Below the pieces are notes generated by a model, which was not told the origin of the DNA, did no database searches, and saw nothing but the letters and a program-made list of their open reading frames with translations. Source: Cyanobacteria bacterium SZAS LIN-3 (GTDB lineage Bacteria; Cyanobacteriota; Vampirovibrionia; Obscuribacterales; Obscuribacteraceae). Taken from it: DNA of 33,452 nt. Positions within the stretch are counted from its first letter, which is position 1. Each line of letters starts with the position of its first letter. The stretch is from positions 1-33,452 of the forward strand of contig JAFEAV010000073.1 in assembly GCA_018266215.1 (NCBI GenBank), in the 5' to 3' direction. This document shows positions 1 to 9,162 of the stretch, piece after piece. A program made the position numbers and the translations under genes.

Positions 1-631
1 GGGCATCGGAGAGCGCCAGGGCATTTGGCGGCTGCCCCCGCTCGTAGGCGGAAATAACGGCGCGATAGATTGGCTCGGCCCCAGCATAGTCCTTTCGGCT
101 TTTAAGAGTTAAGGCAAGATTGGCAAATCGAGCAATTGTTTCTTGACCGAGAGAGCTGTTCTGGTCAGAAGAAAGCGAATCCACCAGCGCCGAAGTGAGA
201 AGCCGCGACTCACGCGATCTGTTTTGCTGCACAAGATCGCGAGTGAAATCAATTAGTTGACTGCAAAAGAAACTCTTCCCGGCAGCAGGTAATTTGCTGT
301 AAATACTCGCGGCTTTACCCAGTTGCACACCAAGCTCACCAAAGCGACACTGCATTTTATAAAGCCGACACAGTTCAAGAGTAGTTTGCAATACCTCAGG
401 GCTATCGGCACCATATTGAGTGGCAGCACGCTCACCGGCGCTTTTCAGCATCGCCTCAGCCTCGGACGCATCGGTGGTATTTAGAAGATTGGACTGTGCA
501 TAAATGCCGTTGAGATGCGGCCACAATTGATCCAGTGGATTGCTGTTCTGTGCAAATACGACCGCACGGTCCAGCGATAAAAAAGTCAGACATGCCAGTG
601 CTGCCACAAACGCTCGCCTGTTCTGAAGCAT
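1..631 (-). CDS. Secreted TPR-like helical repeat protein, truncated by window edge
   Basis: A minus-strand frame is open from ATG at 631 to the left edge, giving about 210 codons with the C-terminus missing. The N-terminus (MLQNRRAFVAALACLTFLSL, then ...VVFAQ) is a typical signal peptide with cleavage after FAQ. The mature part is helical, with paired aromatic and alanine positions as in tetratricopeptide repeats (for example LELCRLYKMQCRFGELGVQL and YAGAEPIYRAVISAYERG). It is probably periplasmic or exported and a protein-protein scaffold, but no specific partner can be named. It is divergent from the gene at 783, with about 150 bases between them. The coding call is firm because the signal peptide, start and long open frame agree. 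The function is general only. Confidence 0.85.
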   Translation of the reverse strand, partial: MLQNRRAFVAALACLTFLSLDRAVVFAQNSNPLDQLWPHLNGIYAQSNLLNTTDASEAEAMLKSAGERAATQYGADSPEVLQTTLELCRLYKMQCRFGELGVQLGKAASIYSKLPAAGKSFFCSQLIDFTRDLVQQNRSRESRLLTSALVDSLSSDQNSSLGQETIARFANLALTLKSRKDYAGAEPIYRAVISAYERGQPPNALALSDA

Positions 632-662
632 TGAGTCTCTCCAAACTTGCCGGCACATGAAA

Positions 663-683
663 CCACGGTACCACGGACCACGG
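663..683. repeat. Three CCACGG direct repeats in a divergent intergenic region
   Basis: CCACGG occurs at 663-668, 671-676 and 678-683, between the divergent starts at 631 (-) and 783 (+). Direct hexamers spaced 7-8 bases apart could bind a regulator or could be chance. No matching promoter hexamers were convincing here. Confidence 0.3.
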
Positions 684-782
684 CGGACGATACCTGGATT
701 TTCCCTGATCTTTGGTTAGCCCAATTGCCGGAAGACGTTCTAATATATGAAAAGGGCCAAGCCACTTACCCAGAGGAAAAAG

Positions 783-1367
783 ATGCAAAAATCATATCTG
801 GCGGCACTCTTTGTGCTGGCGACCACACCGGCCTTTGGACAAACTTCCGCCGACTGGTACCCGAACAGCATCACCCCACCATCGGGTCATCAGTATCCCT
901 GCGCACTGACGGCCCTGCCAAAAGACCTGAGCGGCATTCCAGACGCCGACAAAAAATACATCAATCATATCTACGCGATGATTTTAAAATGCCTGCAGGC
1001 AAAATTAGTAATCATCGATACCATCAATCAAGACGGTCAGAATTACAGCCAGGCGTATTCACAGTACTACCGAGACACCGTAGTTGCCAGGCAGAAGCTG
1101 CTTGCAGAGCCAGTACCAGACGGACTGACATCATTTCGCAATACGGTTGTGAGCGCCATCGACAAACAAATTTCTTACTTTGGCACTGCCGTAAAAACGC
1201 GTCAGGCCGGGGGAACCGCTGCCAGTGCCTTAAGCGCCCCGGCAGGCAGAGAAGCATCGAGCCTGCTGCAGAACGCCTGGGGAACGATGATGAATCGATA
1301 CCCTGCTATGTCACCGGCGGTAAAAGATAGTACATATCACCATCTCTGCGCCCTGGACGTTTATTGA
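783..1367 (+). CDS. Small secreted protein of unknown function
   Basis: The product is 194 aa. The ATG at 783 is chosen over an in-frame upstream ATG at 747 because AGAGGA (772-777) sits just ahead of it and the protein then starts directly with a signal peptide (MQKSYLAALFVLATTPAFGQ). The mature chain begins ADWYPNSITPPSGHQYPC and is helical in the middle. It ends with a distinctive HHLCALDVY, and two or three cysteines could form a disulfide in the periplasm. I do not recognise a named family. It stands alone, divergent from the TPR gene and 163 bases before the giant surface-protein gene. Whether it is functionally linked to the giant protein is not shown by the sequence. Confidence 0.85.
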   Translation: MQKSYLAALFVLATTPAFGQTSADWYPNSITPPSGHQYPCALTALPKDLSGIPDADKKYINHIYAMILKCLQAKLVIIDTINQDGQNYSQAYSQYYRDTVVARQKLLAEPVPDGLTSFRNTVVSAIDKQISYFGTAVKTRQAGGTAASALSAPAGREASSLLQNAWGTMMNRYPAMSPAVKDSTYHHLCALDVY

Positions 1368-1466
1368 GAACGAACTGCATCAATAAATATTGATACCCCG
1401 CTTCATCCTTTGGAATGACGCAGGTACTCTATGGCCCTGTTATAACTCGAAGTGCACGAATGTACC

Positions 1467-1492
1467 AGACTTCGCGCGTCAGGCGCGAGTCT
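1467..1492 (+). promoter_or_regulatory. Strong GC-rich hairpin in the leader of the giant gene
   Basis: AGACTTCGCGC (1467-1477) and GCGCGAGTCT (1483-1492) can pair as 10 bp with one bulged T around a 5-nt loop. The hairpin ends 38 bases before the chosen ATG at 1531 and is not followed by a clean T-run. It could be a 5' leader structure controlling the large gene or a weak terminator for the gene ending at 1367. TATAAC at 1441-1446 upstream is a possible -10 box, with no good -35. Confidence 0.45.
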
Positions 1493-1530
1493 ATATTCTA
1501 CGGCGAGTAAATATTGGTGGGGTCACAGCT

Positions 1531-4500
1531 ATGCAGAATACAGCGACGAAAATATCAGGTCATAATGTCTCACGTAATGTCAAATCCTTTCTGAGCATGA
1601 CCCTCTTTCTATCGGCAAATCCTGCGTTAGCGAGCGGACTGCCGACGATGCCGAATCACCCGGGCACATTCGGACCGATGGTATTGCACCAGAATACAGT
1701 GCATGCATTTAATCACTCCGCATTTAACCAGGGGCTCTCAAATCACACGACTGCTGGTGCTACCACAGTCGTGCACACAAGCAGCACAAATGCTCACAAT
1801 GTCTTTCACAGCGGTCTGGTCAACACGCTCAATTTACACGCTGTCCACAACTTAAACCATGTCAATGTCTTTACCTTGCAGACAGCTACCAACCTCGCCC
1901 TGCAATCAGTCAGCCTCGATCTTTCATCCAGTTCGGCGAACGTCACACTGGGCGCTAGTTTGTTCAAAGCAGTAGATAGCGTCTCTATAACCGTTGGTGG
2001 CACCACACAAACTTTTCACCCAGGTTCTCAGGTAACGGCGGCCGAATATGTGGCGATTCGCCAGGTGCTCGGTGGTGGCACACAAACACTGGTCGTTAAC
2101 AACACCGGTGTGGCCAGCGGCGGAGCTTTCAGCCTCAATGCGGTTGCTTCTTCCAAAGTTAGCGAACTCGTAGTCCCCGCCGGTGTCGTGGCAATTGACA
2201 ATATTGCCAACACAAAATCATTGACCTTTGGCGGAGACATCCTCAATTACGGATCCATATATGGAGTCTCTAACAACAGCCATTCCCTGGTCGGCACCAT
2301 TTTTGCCAAAGACATCATCAACGAAGCCGGCGGCATCATCTCGACCCAGTCACAGGCATCAGTCGATGCGGCATATCACGGCTCATTATCAAACGTCAGC
2401 TTGATACTCTCAGCCGTTAACAACATCTCAAACGCCGGTTTGATTTCCAGCGGCGGCAGTTTGACTTTGTCCGCCGGCGGCACGATCACAAACGCGGCTG
2501 CCACAGTCGGCGGGGCTTCCCCGATTATGCAGGCAGTGCATAACGTCAATCTCTCAACCGCCTCGGGCAATCTGACAAACGCCGGATTGATTGCCGCCAG
2601 CACAGGCAACATCAACGTCTTACTGGCGGGCGGCAGTACCGCCTCCGCCATCAATATTAATGGAAGTGGTGGCACATTCCAGGCCTTTCGCGGCAACATC
2701 AATGTTGGTACTGAGGACAGCGGCGCTTCCACCAACATCAATCTCTCGGGCGGCGATTATCTCTCGCAAAATCTAAATCTCAATGCCGGAAGCGGCAGCA
2801 TTACAGGCAGCGTCGGTCAAGTGACCGGCAATCTCAACGAGGTGGGCGAAGCAGCGCACTTCCTCGCTGATACCGCCACCCTGCACCTGGGCTCAAACTG
2901 CATCAAAGGTGACCCCACATATGTCAACGTGGGCGGCGACGTAGTCATCGACGGTGCCCTCACAGCAAGCGAAGATCTGACCGTCATAGCCGCCGGCAAT
3001 ATCACCGCCAGCGGTAACGCATTCATAAGCACAGCCAACTCTGTCGGTGGGGCAGCGGTACCTAATACAGACGTGACCCTCATAGCTGGAGCCGGCGTCA
3101 CAACAACCGGAACAGGCACGGGCGGCGACAACAGCGGCTCGACAAATACCTCGGGCATGACCGTACTCAATGGTACGCAGGCGGCTGTGGTTGACTTCAC
3201 CACCGGCAAGGGCGGCAATATCGACCTGAGCGGCAGCACACACGTTGGCCCGATCATCGATACATCCTCCAACCTTGCTACTGGCGGCTTCAACCAGATC
3301 AACGGCGGCAACGTCACCCTGGCAGCTTTTGCTAGCGGCACAACCGGTGGCCAGATAATATTCCCCGCCACCATAGGCTCATCAATCACGGCCGCCAGCG
3401 CAACCGGCAACGGCGGCAGCGTGTCAATTTTTGCCGGAGCCAATCCCGCAGCAAATACAACTACAATCAAAGCAGGCGACATTGTCACCACAGGCGGTGC
3501 AATCTCCGGTAACGTTGCAGTCTACACAGCACAGCCCACGACCACGGACACAAAGACCATTTCATACGGCATCGACGGCTCGGTATCGAGCGCCAACGCC
3601 ATAACATTCCAGACAGCTAAGGGCGTCCCGGTCCTCTCGGCCAAAGCCGGGGTATCGCTGGGCACCATCAATGCAGCCGGGGCTAACGGCAAATCCGGAG
3701 TCGGTGGCGCTGCAGATACGGACGGCCTCGACGGCGGCAACGGAGGGTCGGCCGGAAGCATCACTATCAACGCCGGCTCAGATATCAGCACTAAAAACCT
3801 CTACGCATTTGGCGGCGGTGGTGGTGGTGGCGGAGCCGGTGGTCACGATAACGGCGGCGGCGGCGGCAACGGCGGCAATGGCGGAGACGCAGGAAACGGC
3901 AACACAGTTGCAGTCGCCTCCACAAACGGTGCACTCACGGTAACCGGTGACATCAATATATCTGGTGGTGGCGGCGGCGGTGGTGGCGGTTCCGGTACCA
4001 GCGCGACCCGAGTTGGCGGTGTAGGCGGCGGCGGCGGCACCGGCGGTGGAGGTATAACTCTCTCGGCAGCAGGAGCAGTGGCAGTCAGTGGCGGACTCTG
4101 GGCAGCAGACGGCAGTGCCGGTGGAGCTGGAGGTAGCTCGACGGCCAGCGTCGCCGGTCTTGCTGGTGGCGGTGGCGGCGGCGGCGCTTCATACGGCGCC
4201 GGCGGCGGCGGTGGTGGTGGCGGCAATGCATCAGCCAGCGGCGGCGGCGGCGGTGGCGGCGCCTTTGGTGGGGGTGGCGGCGGAGCTGCAGGAGGGCTCG
4301 TAACAGACACCGCAGGCTACGGCGGCAGCGGTGGCGGCGGCCTGGGCGTGGGTCAGGGTGGAATAGCAACCGGAGGCTCCGTAGCAGGTAACAACGGAGT
4401 GGCCAACAAAGGCGGTGCAGGTGGCGGAGCAACACCAGGCACCGGCGGCACGTTGGGTAACCCTGGAGCGGGCGGTGGCGGCGGTGACCCCGTGAACCAT

Positions 4501-7500
4501 CCGGAATTTGACGGAAAAAGCGGTGCAGCACTTGTGCTGGGTATCGCCAATACTGCGGACATTATAGCCACCGGTGGCAGTTTCTCGACCGGCTCTGACA
4601 TTGTTGGAGCCAACATCACGCTCACGGCAAAATCACCGGTGACCGGCTTCGTTACTCTAGGCGGCAATGTCGTCGGCACCGACACAGTGCAGATGGAAGC
4701 AGCCGGACCGGGCAACATCACGCAGACCGCCGGTAAATCAATATCTGCCCCCACGAGTTTGCAAATGCAGACCGAGAACGGCGACATCGGCAGCTCCGGC
4801 CAGCCAATCGTCACCGACGCCAGTCAGCTGACGTTGAATTCGGCCAACGGCAGTATCTATATCAGTGATACCGGCACATCAGCCACGCTCGGCACAGGCA
4901 CGGGCAGCACTTACAGTGTCACCATGACTAACGGCACGGCAGGTTCAATCATCCTGGGTGCAGGCGCGGCCATTGGCGGCACCGCCAAAGTAGTGCTCAC
5001 GGCCAGCGGAACAGGCACGATCACACAAACGGACGCGGCCGGCCTGATTACTTCGCCGCTGGTCAGTTTGACCACCGCCGGAGGTGATGTCGGACAATCA
5101 AGTCAATTCCTCAATCTTAAAGCAGCGAGCCTCACTTTTGGTCTGGGTAGCGGCACACTCTATGCCAACGACAGCAGCGCCACAATCAATATACCGACAT
5201 CCAGCAGCGCAAAAAACGCAATCTTGACCGACAATCTGGCAGGCGGTATCGTCTTTAGCGTAGCCTCAGGACAAACACTGAGCGCCACCGGCATCCTGTC
5301 GATCAGCAATAACCTGGGCAACTTGTCCTTCGGCGGCACAGGAGCAGCAACGGCCGGCAGCCAACTCTCCCTCGCCAGTGGCGGCAACCTTGATCTTGGC
5401 GGTTGGCTCACCAATGGCAAACCATTCCCCTCAACCGGCGGAGCAAGCCTGGTAGCCATAGCAGGCGGCAATATCGTTGCAACCGGGGCGGCAGGGCCTG
5501 TGATACTGGCCACAAACTCAACCACTGGAAACGGTGGCTCCATCGACATCCAGGCCGGAGAAAACTTCACTCTTCAAGCCAGCGGTGTAGCCGTCGGCTC
5601 TGCCCCTTCGACTAACGGGGGAAGTGTACTCTTCAACGGCGGCCCGGTGGTAGCTATCGACGCAAGCAGCACGGCCGGAGTCGGCGGTAGCGTGACGATA
5701 TCGGCTAACGCGGGCAAAACCGCGGGCAGCGGAGTAATCCTGGACAACGCCACAATCTTAACGACCGGCACCACCGGCAATGGCGATGTCACCTTGACGG
5801 CAACAGGCGCCAGCTCGACTAAACAATCTATATTAGTCGGCGATATCACCGCAGCTAGCGGAAAAGCAGACCAGAGCGGAAATATCTTCCTGATCGGACC
5901 AACATTGGGCACCGTCGGCAATGTCAATGCCGGAAATCTGAAGGCCGGACAGACAAACTCAATCACCACCATCGGCAATATTGTTTATGGCACAGGAAGT
6001 TTCTCCCACGGCCTGACACTGACCTCGGTAAACGGCGTAATAACTCTGCCGGCAACCATAAATATGGACACAGACGGTGCCGGTGCGGGCGGCACCGTGT
6101 TTATCAAGGCCCCCACTCTGACCTGGTCCAGCATAGCCACCACCCCCCTCATAATCAATGCCGACGCCACTGGTAAAGGAGACGGCGGCTCGGTCACGGT
6201 GAACGTGACCGGGACAAAGGGAGTCACCATAGGCAATGCCAAGGGCAACATTGAGATTTCGGCCAGGGGCGGCTCAACTTCCGGAGCCGGCGGCAATGTA
6301 TCCGTAACCTCAGGCGGAAATCTCACAGTAAATCCCATATTTTTGACCTTCGGTCCTCTAGCCAACGGTGCTGGTGGAAATCTATCCCTGACGGCAGGAA
6401 AAGCAGCGACAGGCAACCTGTATGTGACTGGTCCCTTGAGTGCTGCCGGTACAAATGACGTCGGCGGCACAATAGCTCTGCAAAGCAACAGCGCTTCAGT
6501 CTTCAACATTGACGCGGCGAAGGCAAAAACCAACGGCGTGCTGGGAGGACTGAATGTATCCGGCTCATCTGGTAACGGCGACATCTCAGTTGTTAACCTG
6601 GGAGGCGGTATCACACTCAATACCATCCCGACGGCTTTCAAAAATATCGTCCTGACCACAGGCAAAGCGGGAGCCCTGACTATAAACGGCGGCCTCGGCG
6701 ACGCCACCACCCAGAGCATAAACCTTAAAACAGCCTCGGGCGCAATGGTCGACAAGCTCGGCACACTCAAAGCCGTCTCGATCAACCTCACCAGTACAAG
6801 CGGTGCAATCGGAACGCTCGACGTCGATTCCACTATCCTGTCGGCAAACTCGGGCGGCACAGTCTCACTGAAATCCAACAACTCAGTGCAGCTTAGCGCA
6901 TCCAGCGGTAAGAAGTTCTCCGTAACTTCAGCCGCCGACATCATCACTACCGGGGCGCTGACCGTATCCTCGGGCCTGACGTTGACCACAACAAATAACG
7001 GCAAAATCGAGATTGGCTCAGATATCACCGGTGGCAAAACCAGCGTCCTGACACTGAATGCCAACGGCACAGGTAAAATCGAACAATCGACGCCGGCAGG
7101 AACGGACCGCATCACAGGTGGCACCATCAACCTGACCTCGACCAGCGGCACTATCGCTGCAGTCGGGCCAGCACCACTGCGCGTAAACGCCGCTACTCTA
7201 ACCGCCAATACGGGAGCAGCTGTAGTCAATCTAGACAACTCAGGTACCGGCACACTGACTCTAAAATCAGCTTCGACCACCTCAACTTTTACACTCAATT
7301 CGGTCGGGGCGATAAAAGATTCGGCAAAACTTGTGACTGCCTCGACTGTGGCGATGAAAAGCGGCGGCGCCATATCGGTCGGCGGACTCCTGGGCGGTGC
7401 GAGCACAACGGCAGTTACACTAACAGCCGGCGGCGCAGGCAGCATCACGGCCACACAACTGATCACGGCCAACTCCGTAGCGCTTAACGCAACAACAGGC

Positions 7501-8997
7501 GTTATCGGCAGCCTGAAGGTAAATACCGCGTCGTTAAGTGCCAGTACCGGAGGCAAATCAGTCTCTATCACGGACACAAGCACATTGCCTGTGAGTATCA
7601 CAAGTCTGGCCTCCGGCGGCACGCTAACCCTCAACACCTCGGCCAGCACCACTTTAGTGGGCAATATCTCAGCGGCGGTCGGATTGCTCAAAGTGACGGA
7701 AAAAACCGGCACTTTGACCCTGTCCAACACCGCCAACGTGACCACGGCCAACGGTGGCATCACACTGAACAATTCAGATGCCAAAGCAGGCAAGATTGTA
7801 TTTAACGATGGTGCCAAGGTCAGCAGTCTGGCAGCCAAAGCCGGACAGGGTACAGTCATTGTCGCTATCGGCAGTGCCAGCCCGGCAAAAGTAGCAGGTC
7901 CGACTCCGGGCAACAGCACGGTTACGGGCACTGTATTTTTCGGCAAAAATGGTATCAACTCTATTGGTACGACACCGAATGTATTTACAGGAAAGAATAC
8001 AAATCTGATCTTCAGTACCGGCACACAACCAGCCACGGCCATACAGGTCGGTAGCGTCAATGGAGGAGTAAGCATAATTGCAGATCCACCGGCGCCGACT
8101 GCCGCAGCAGCAATAGTTGCGCCAGTAACTTCGCTGCAGCCAACCCAGTCAAGCTCGATGCAGAATACACTGCAATTGACTTCTAGTCCGGTCTTCGGAT
8201 CGGTCACCTTGCCCCAGCCTTTAGTGGCGACAAGCCAGATTGCTACAACGCTGAGCGCTCCGGCGATGATTCTGGCCAGTTCTCCGATTGGCCTGTCTGC
8301 CACTCCCTTATATGGAAGGGTATCGCAGGATGCAGAAGGAATAGTTGATTGCGATAGCCACTTCGGCGGAAACAGCGGGGCAATCGAGGCGGCACTGAGC
8401 AGTGAAATGGAACTGGGACTCAGCCCAGGCACTGCAACCGGAGCCGACTTTGACAAATCGATCAACGGCCACTCAAGTGAGATCAATTTACGCACCGGCA
8501 ACCTGGTCCTGGCACCGACGGTACAAACAGTGGTCAAAACCCCCTGCGGCCAGATCGACATCGCACCCAACGCCATGGTACTGGTCATGTCACTGCCACA
8601 GGGCCTGGCCGTATACGACCTGCACGACACCAGGCAAGATGCTGTAATTGTAAGCTCCGGCTCAACCAAACTTAGCCTCAAGCCCGGCAAACATGTTTTG
8701 CTGGCACCACCATCGGTGCACTCTTTTGAGGAAGTAAACCCGGCTGAATTCATCGGCTACGGAGAAGTGCGGAACCATACACTCGAAAACGGCACGCAGC
8801 TGTTCACCGGAGAATTTTCCATCCCTTCGGCCATAGCATCGGTCAGACCGCTGGCCTATCTGGTATCTTCGAAACATGCCAATGCCCGGCATCTATCCGG
8901 AAGCATGCTGAAAACCGCTGCCATCATAATGCAACTGCGAGGTGGCACGAGCTATCATCAGAAGACGCGGGGCGTGCTCACGGCTTACGGCAAATAA
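1531..8997 (+). CDS. Giant secreted beta-strand-repeat surface protein with glycine-rich insert and FecR-like C-terminal region
   Basis: The product is 2488 aa from ATG 1531, preceded by GGTGGGG (1516-1522). The open frame extends upstream to a TTG at 1390, but that part runs through a strong hairpin and lacks signal-peptide character. Residues 1-36 form a long signal peptide ending NPALASG. Residues about 100-760 and 990-2200 are dense imperfect repeats rich in G, T, S, N and A (patterns such as ITNAGxISSGGSLTLSAGG), typical of a right-handed beta-solenoid adhesin. Residues about 761-986 are almost pure glycine-rich sequence. Residues about 2310-2400 resemble a FecR-type beta region (VKTPCGQIDIAPNAMVLVMS... 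and SLKPGKHVLLAPP). No C-terminal beta-barrel, LPxTG or type I secretion signal is visible, so the attachment and export route is unknown. An adhesin or matrix role is inferred from the architecture. Confidence 0.9.
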   Translation: MQNTATKISGHNVSRNVKSFLSMTLFLSANPALASGLPTMPNHPGTFGPMVLHQNTVHAFNHSAFNQGLSNHTTAGATTVVHTSSTNAHNVFHSGLVNTLNLHAVHNLNHVNVFTLQTATNLALQSVSLDLSSSSANVTLGASLFKAVDSVSITVGGTTQTFHPGSQVTAAEYVAIRQVLGGGTQTLVVNNTGVASGGAFSLNAVASSKVSELVVPAGVVAIDNIANTKSLTFGGDILNYGSIYGVSNNSHSLVGTIFAKDIINEAGGIISTQSQASVDAAYHGSLSNVSLILSAVNNISNAGLISSGGSLTLSAGGTITNAAATVGGASPIMQAVHNVNLSTASGNLTNAGLIAASTGNINVLLAGGSTASAININGSGGTFQAFRGNINVGTEDSGASTNINLSGGDYLSQNLNLNAGSGSITGSVGQVTGNLNEVGEAAHFLADTATLHLGSNCIKGDPTYVNVGGDVVIDGALTASEDLTVIAAGNITASGNAFISTANSVGGAAVPNTDVTLIAGAGVTTTGTGTGGDNSGSTNTSGMTVLNGTQAAVVDFTTGKGGNIDLSGSTHVGPIIDTSSNLATGGFNQINGGNVTLAAFASGTTGGQIIFPATIGSSITAASATGNGGSVSIFAGANPAANTTTIKAGDIVTTGGAISGNVAVYTAQPTTTDTKTISYGIDGSVSSANAITFQTAKGVPVLSAKAGVSLGTINAAGANGKSGVGGAADTDGLDGGNGGSAGSITINAGSDISTKNLYAFGGGGGGGGAGGHDNGGGGGNGGNGGDAGNGNTVAVASTNGALTVTGDINISGGGGGGGGGSGTSATRVGGVGGGGGTGGGGITLSAAGAVAVSGGLWAADGSAGGAGGSSTASVAGLAGGGGGGGASYGAGGGGGGGGNASASGGGGGGGAFGGGGGGAAGGLVTDTAGYGGSGGGGLGVGQGGIATGGSVAGNNGVANKGGAGGGATPGTGGTLGNPGAGGGGGDPVNHPEFDGKSGAALVLGIANTADIIATGGSFSTGSDIVGANITLTAKSPVTGFVTLGGNVVGTDTVQMEAAGPGNITQTAGKSISAPTSLQMQTENGDIGSSGQPIVTDASQLTLNSANGSIYISDTGTSATLGTGTGSTYSVTMTNGTAGSIILGAGAAIGGTAKVVLTASGTGTITQTDAAGLITSPLVSLTTAGGDVGQSSQFLNLKAASLTFGLGSGTLYANDSSATINIPTSSSAKNAILTDNLAGGIVFSVASGQTLSATGILSISNNLGNLSFGGTGAATAGSQLSLASGGNLDLGGWLTNGKPFPSTGGASLVAIAGGNIVATGAAGPVILATNSTTGNGGSIDIQAGENFTLQASGVAVGSAPSTNGGSVLFNGGPVVAIDASSTAGVGGSVTISANAGKTAGSGVILDNATILTTGTTGNGDVTLTATGASSTKQSILVGDITAASGKADQSGNIFLIGPTLGTVGNVNAGNLKAGQTNSITTIGNIVYGTGSFSHGLTLTSVNGVITLPATINMDTDGAGAGGTVFIKAPTLTWSSIATTPLIINADATGKGDGGSVTVNVTGTKGVTIGNAKGNIEISARGGSTSGAGGNVSVTSGGNLTVNPIFLTFGPLANGAGGNLSLTAGKAATGNLYVTGPLSAAGTNDVGGTIALQSNSASVFNIDAAKAKTNGVLGGLNVSGSSGNGDISVVNLGGGITLNTIPTAFKNIVLTTGKAGALTINGGLGDATTQSINLKTASGAMVDKLGTLKAVSINLTSTSGAIGTLDVDSTILSANSGGTVSLKSNNSVQLSASSGKKFSVTSAADIITTGALTVSSGLTLTTTNNGKIEIGSDITGGKTSVLTLNANGTGKIEQSTPAGTDRITGGTINLTSTSGTIAAVGPAPLRVNAATLTANTGAAVVNLDNSGTGTLTLKSASTTSTFTLNSVGAIKDSAKLVTASTVAMKSGGAISVGGLLGGASTTAVTLTAGGAGSITATQLITANSVALNATTGVIGSLKVNTASLSASTGGKSVSITDTSTLPVSITSLASGGTLTLNTSASTTLVGNISAAVGLLKVTEKTGTLTLSNTANVTTANGGITLNNSDAKAGKIVFNDGAKVSSLAAKAGQGTVIVAIGSASPAKVAGPTPGNSTVTGTVFFGKNGINSIGTTPNVFTGKNTNLIFSTGTQPATAIQVGSVNGGVSIIADPPAPTAAAAIVAPVTSLQPTQSSSMQNTLQLTSSPVFGSVTLPQPLVATSQIATTLSAPAMILASSPIGLSATPLYGRVSQDAEGIVDCDSHFGGNSGAIEAALSSEMELGLSPGTATGADFDKSINGHSSEINLRTGNLVLAPTVQTVVKTPCGQIDIAPNAMVLVMSLPQGLAVYDLHDTRQDAVIVSSGSTKLSLKPGKHVLLAPPSVHSFEEVNPAEFIGYGEVRNHTLENGTQLFTGEFSIPSAIASVRPLAYLVSSKHANARHLSGSMLKTAAIIMQLRGGTSYHQKTRGVLTAYGK
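3811..4488 (+). repeat. GGC/GGT-rich low-complexity tract coding for poly-glycine segments
   Basis: About 680 bases inside the giant gene are dominated by GGC and GGT codons with interspersed Ala, Ser, Asn and Thr. They encode runs of up to nine glycines (residues about 761-986). The tract stays in frame throughout. Such tracts are prone to length change by slippage and recombination, so the length in this assembly may differ between cells or strains. Confidence 0.9.
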
Positions 8998-9020
8998 ACC
9001 GTCAACAATTTCAAGCGTTT

Positions 9021-9046
9021 GTGGCCGTCTCTCATGAGGCGGCCAC
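9021..9046. terminator. Perfect 11-bp hairpin after the giant gene, possible bidirectional terminator
   Basis: GTGGCCGTCTC (9021-9031) pairs with GAGGCGGCCAC (9036-9046), including one G-T wobble, around a TCAT loop. It starts 24 bases after the stop codon at 8997 and lies between two convergent genes. No U-tract follows on either strand, so it may be a pause, RNA-stability or Rho-assisted structure instead of an intrinsic terminator. Confidence 0.5.
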
Positions 9047-9141
9047 ATCCATGTCACATCCGGCAGAACTACGTCACAGCCAAGACGGTCCGGCCGGGCG
9101 ATAATGTGCCAGCAATCCGGCAGAGACTAAAAGGATGATGA

Positions 9142-9162
9142 GGCGCCCCTAGATGGGGCGCC
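9142..9162 (-). terminator. 8-bp GC hairpin overlapping the stop codon of the ArsR-type gene
   Basis: GGCGCCCC (9142-9149) pairs with GGGGCGCC (9155-9162) around a 5-nt loop. The stop codon of the minus-strand regulator (9149-9151) lies in the hairpin. Downstream on the minus strand a short CCTTTT appears about ten bases later, so this is a plausible but imperfect terminator. Confidence 0.45.

Noticed and set aside
647..1330. A 227-codon plus-strand frame overlapping the small secreted protein gene
   Set aside because: The overlapping frame with a signal peptide and RBS at 783 is better; this frame has no coherent domain pattern.
1390..1530. Upstream TTG start for the giant protein
   Set aside because: It would add 47 residues without signal-peptide character and read through a strong hairpin; the ATG at 1531 has an RBS and leads directly into a signal peptide.
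3843..4531. Proline-rich and arginine-rich frames overlapping the glycine tract
   Set aside because: They are the other-frame and antisense translations of GGC/GGT repeats.
5985..8753. A 922-codon open frame on the minus strand inside the giant gene
   Set aside because: It is antisense to a clear secreted repeat protein. It has no start context, and its Pro/Val/Leu-rich low-complexity translation is explained by the GC-rich, repeat-biased codon use of the sense gene.
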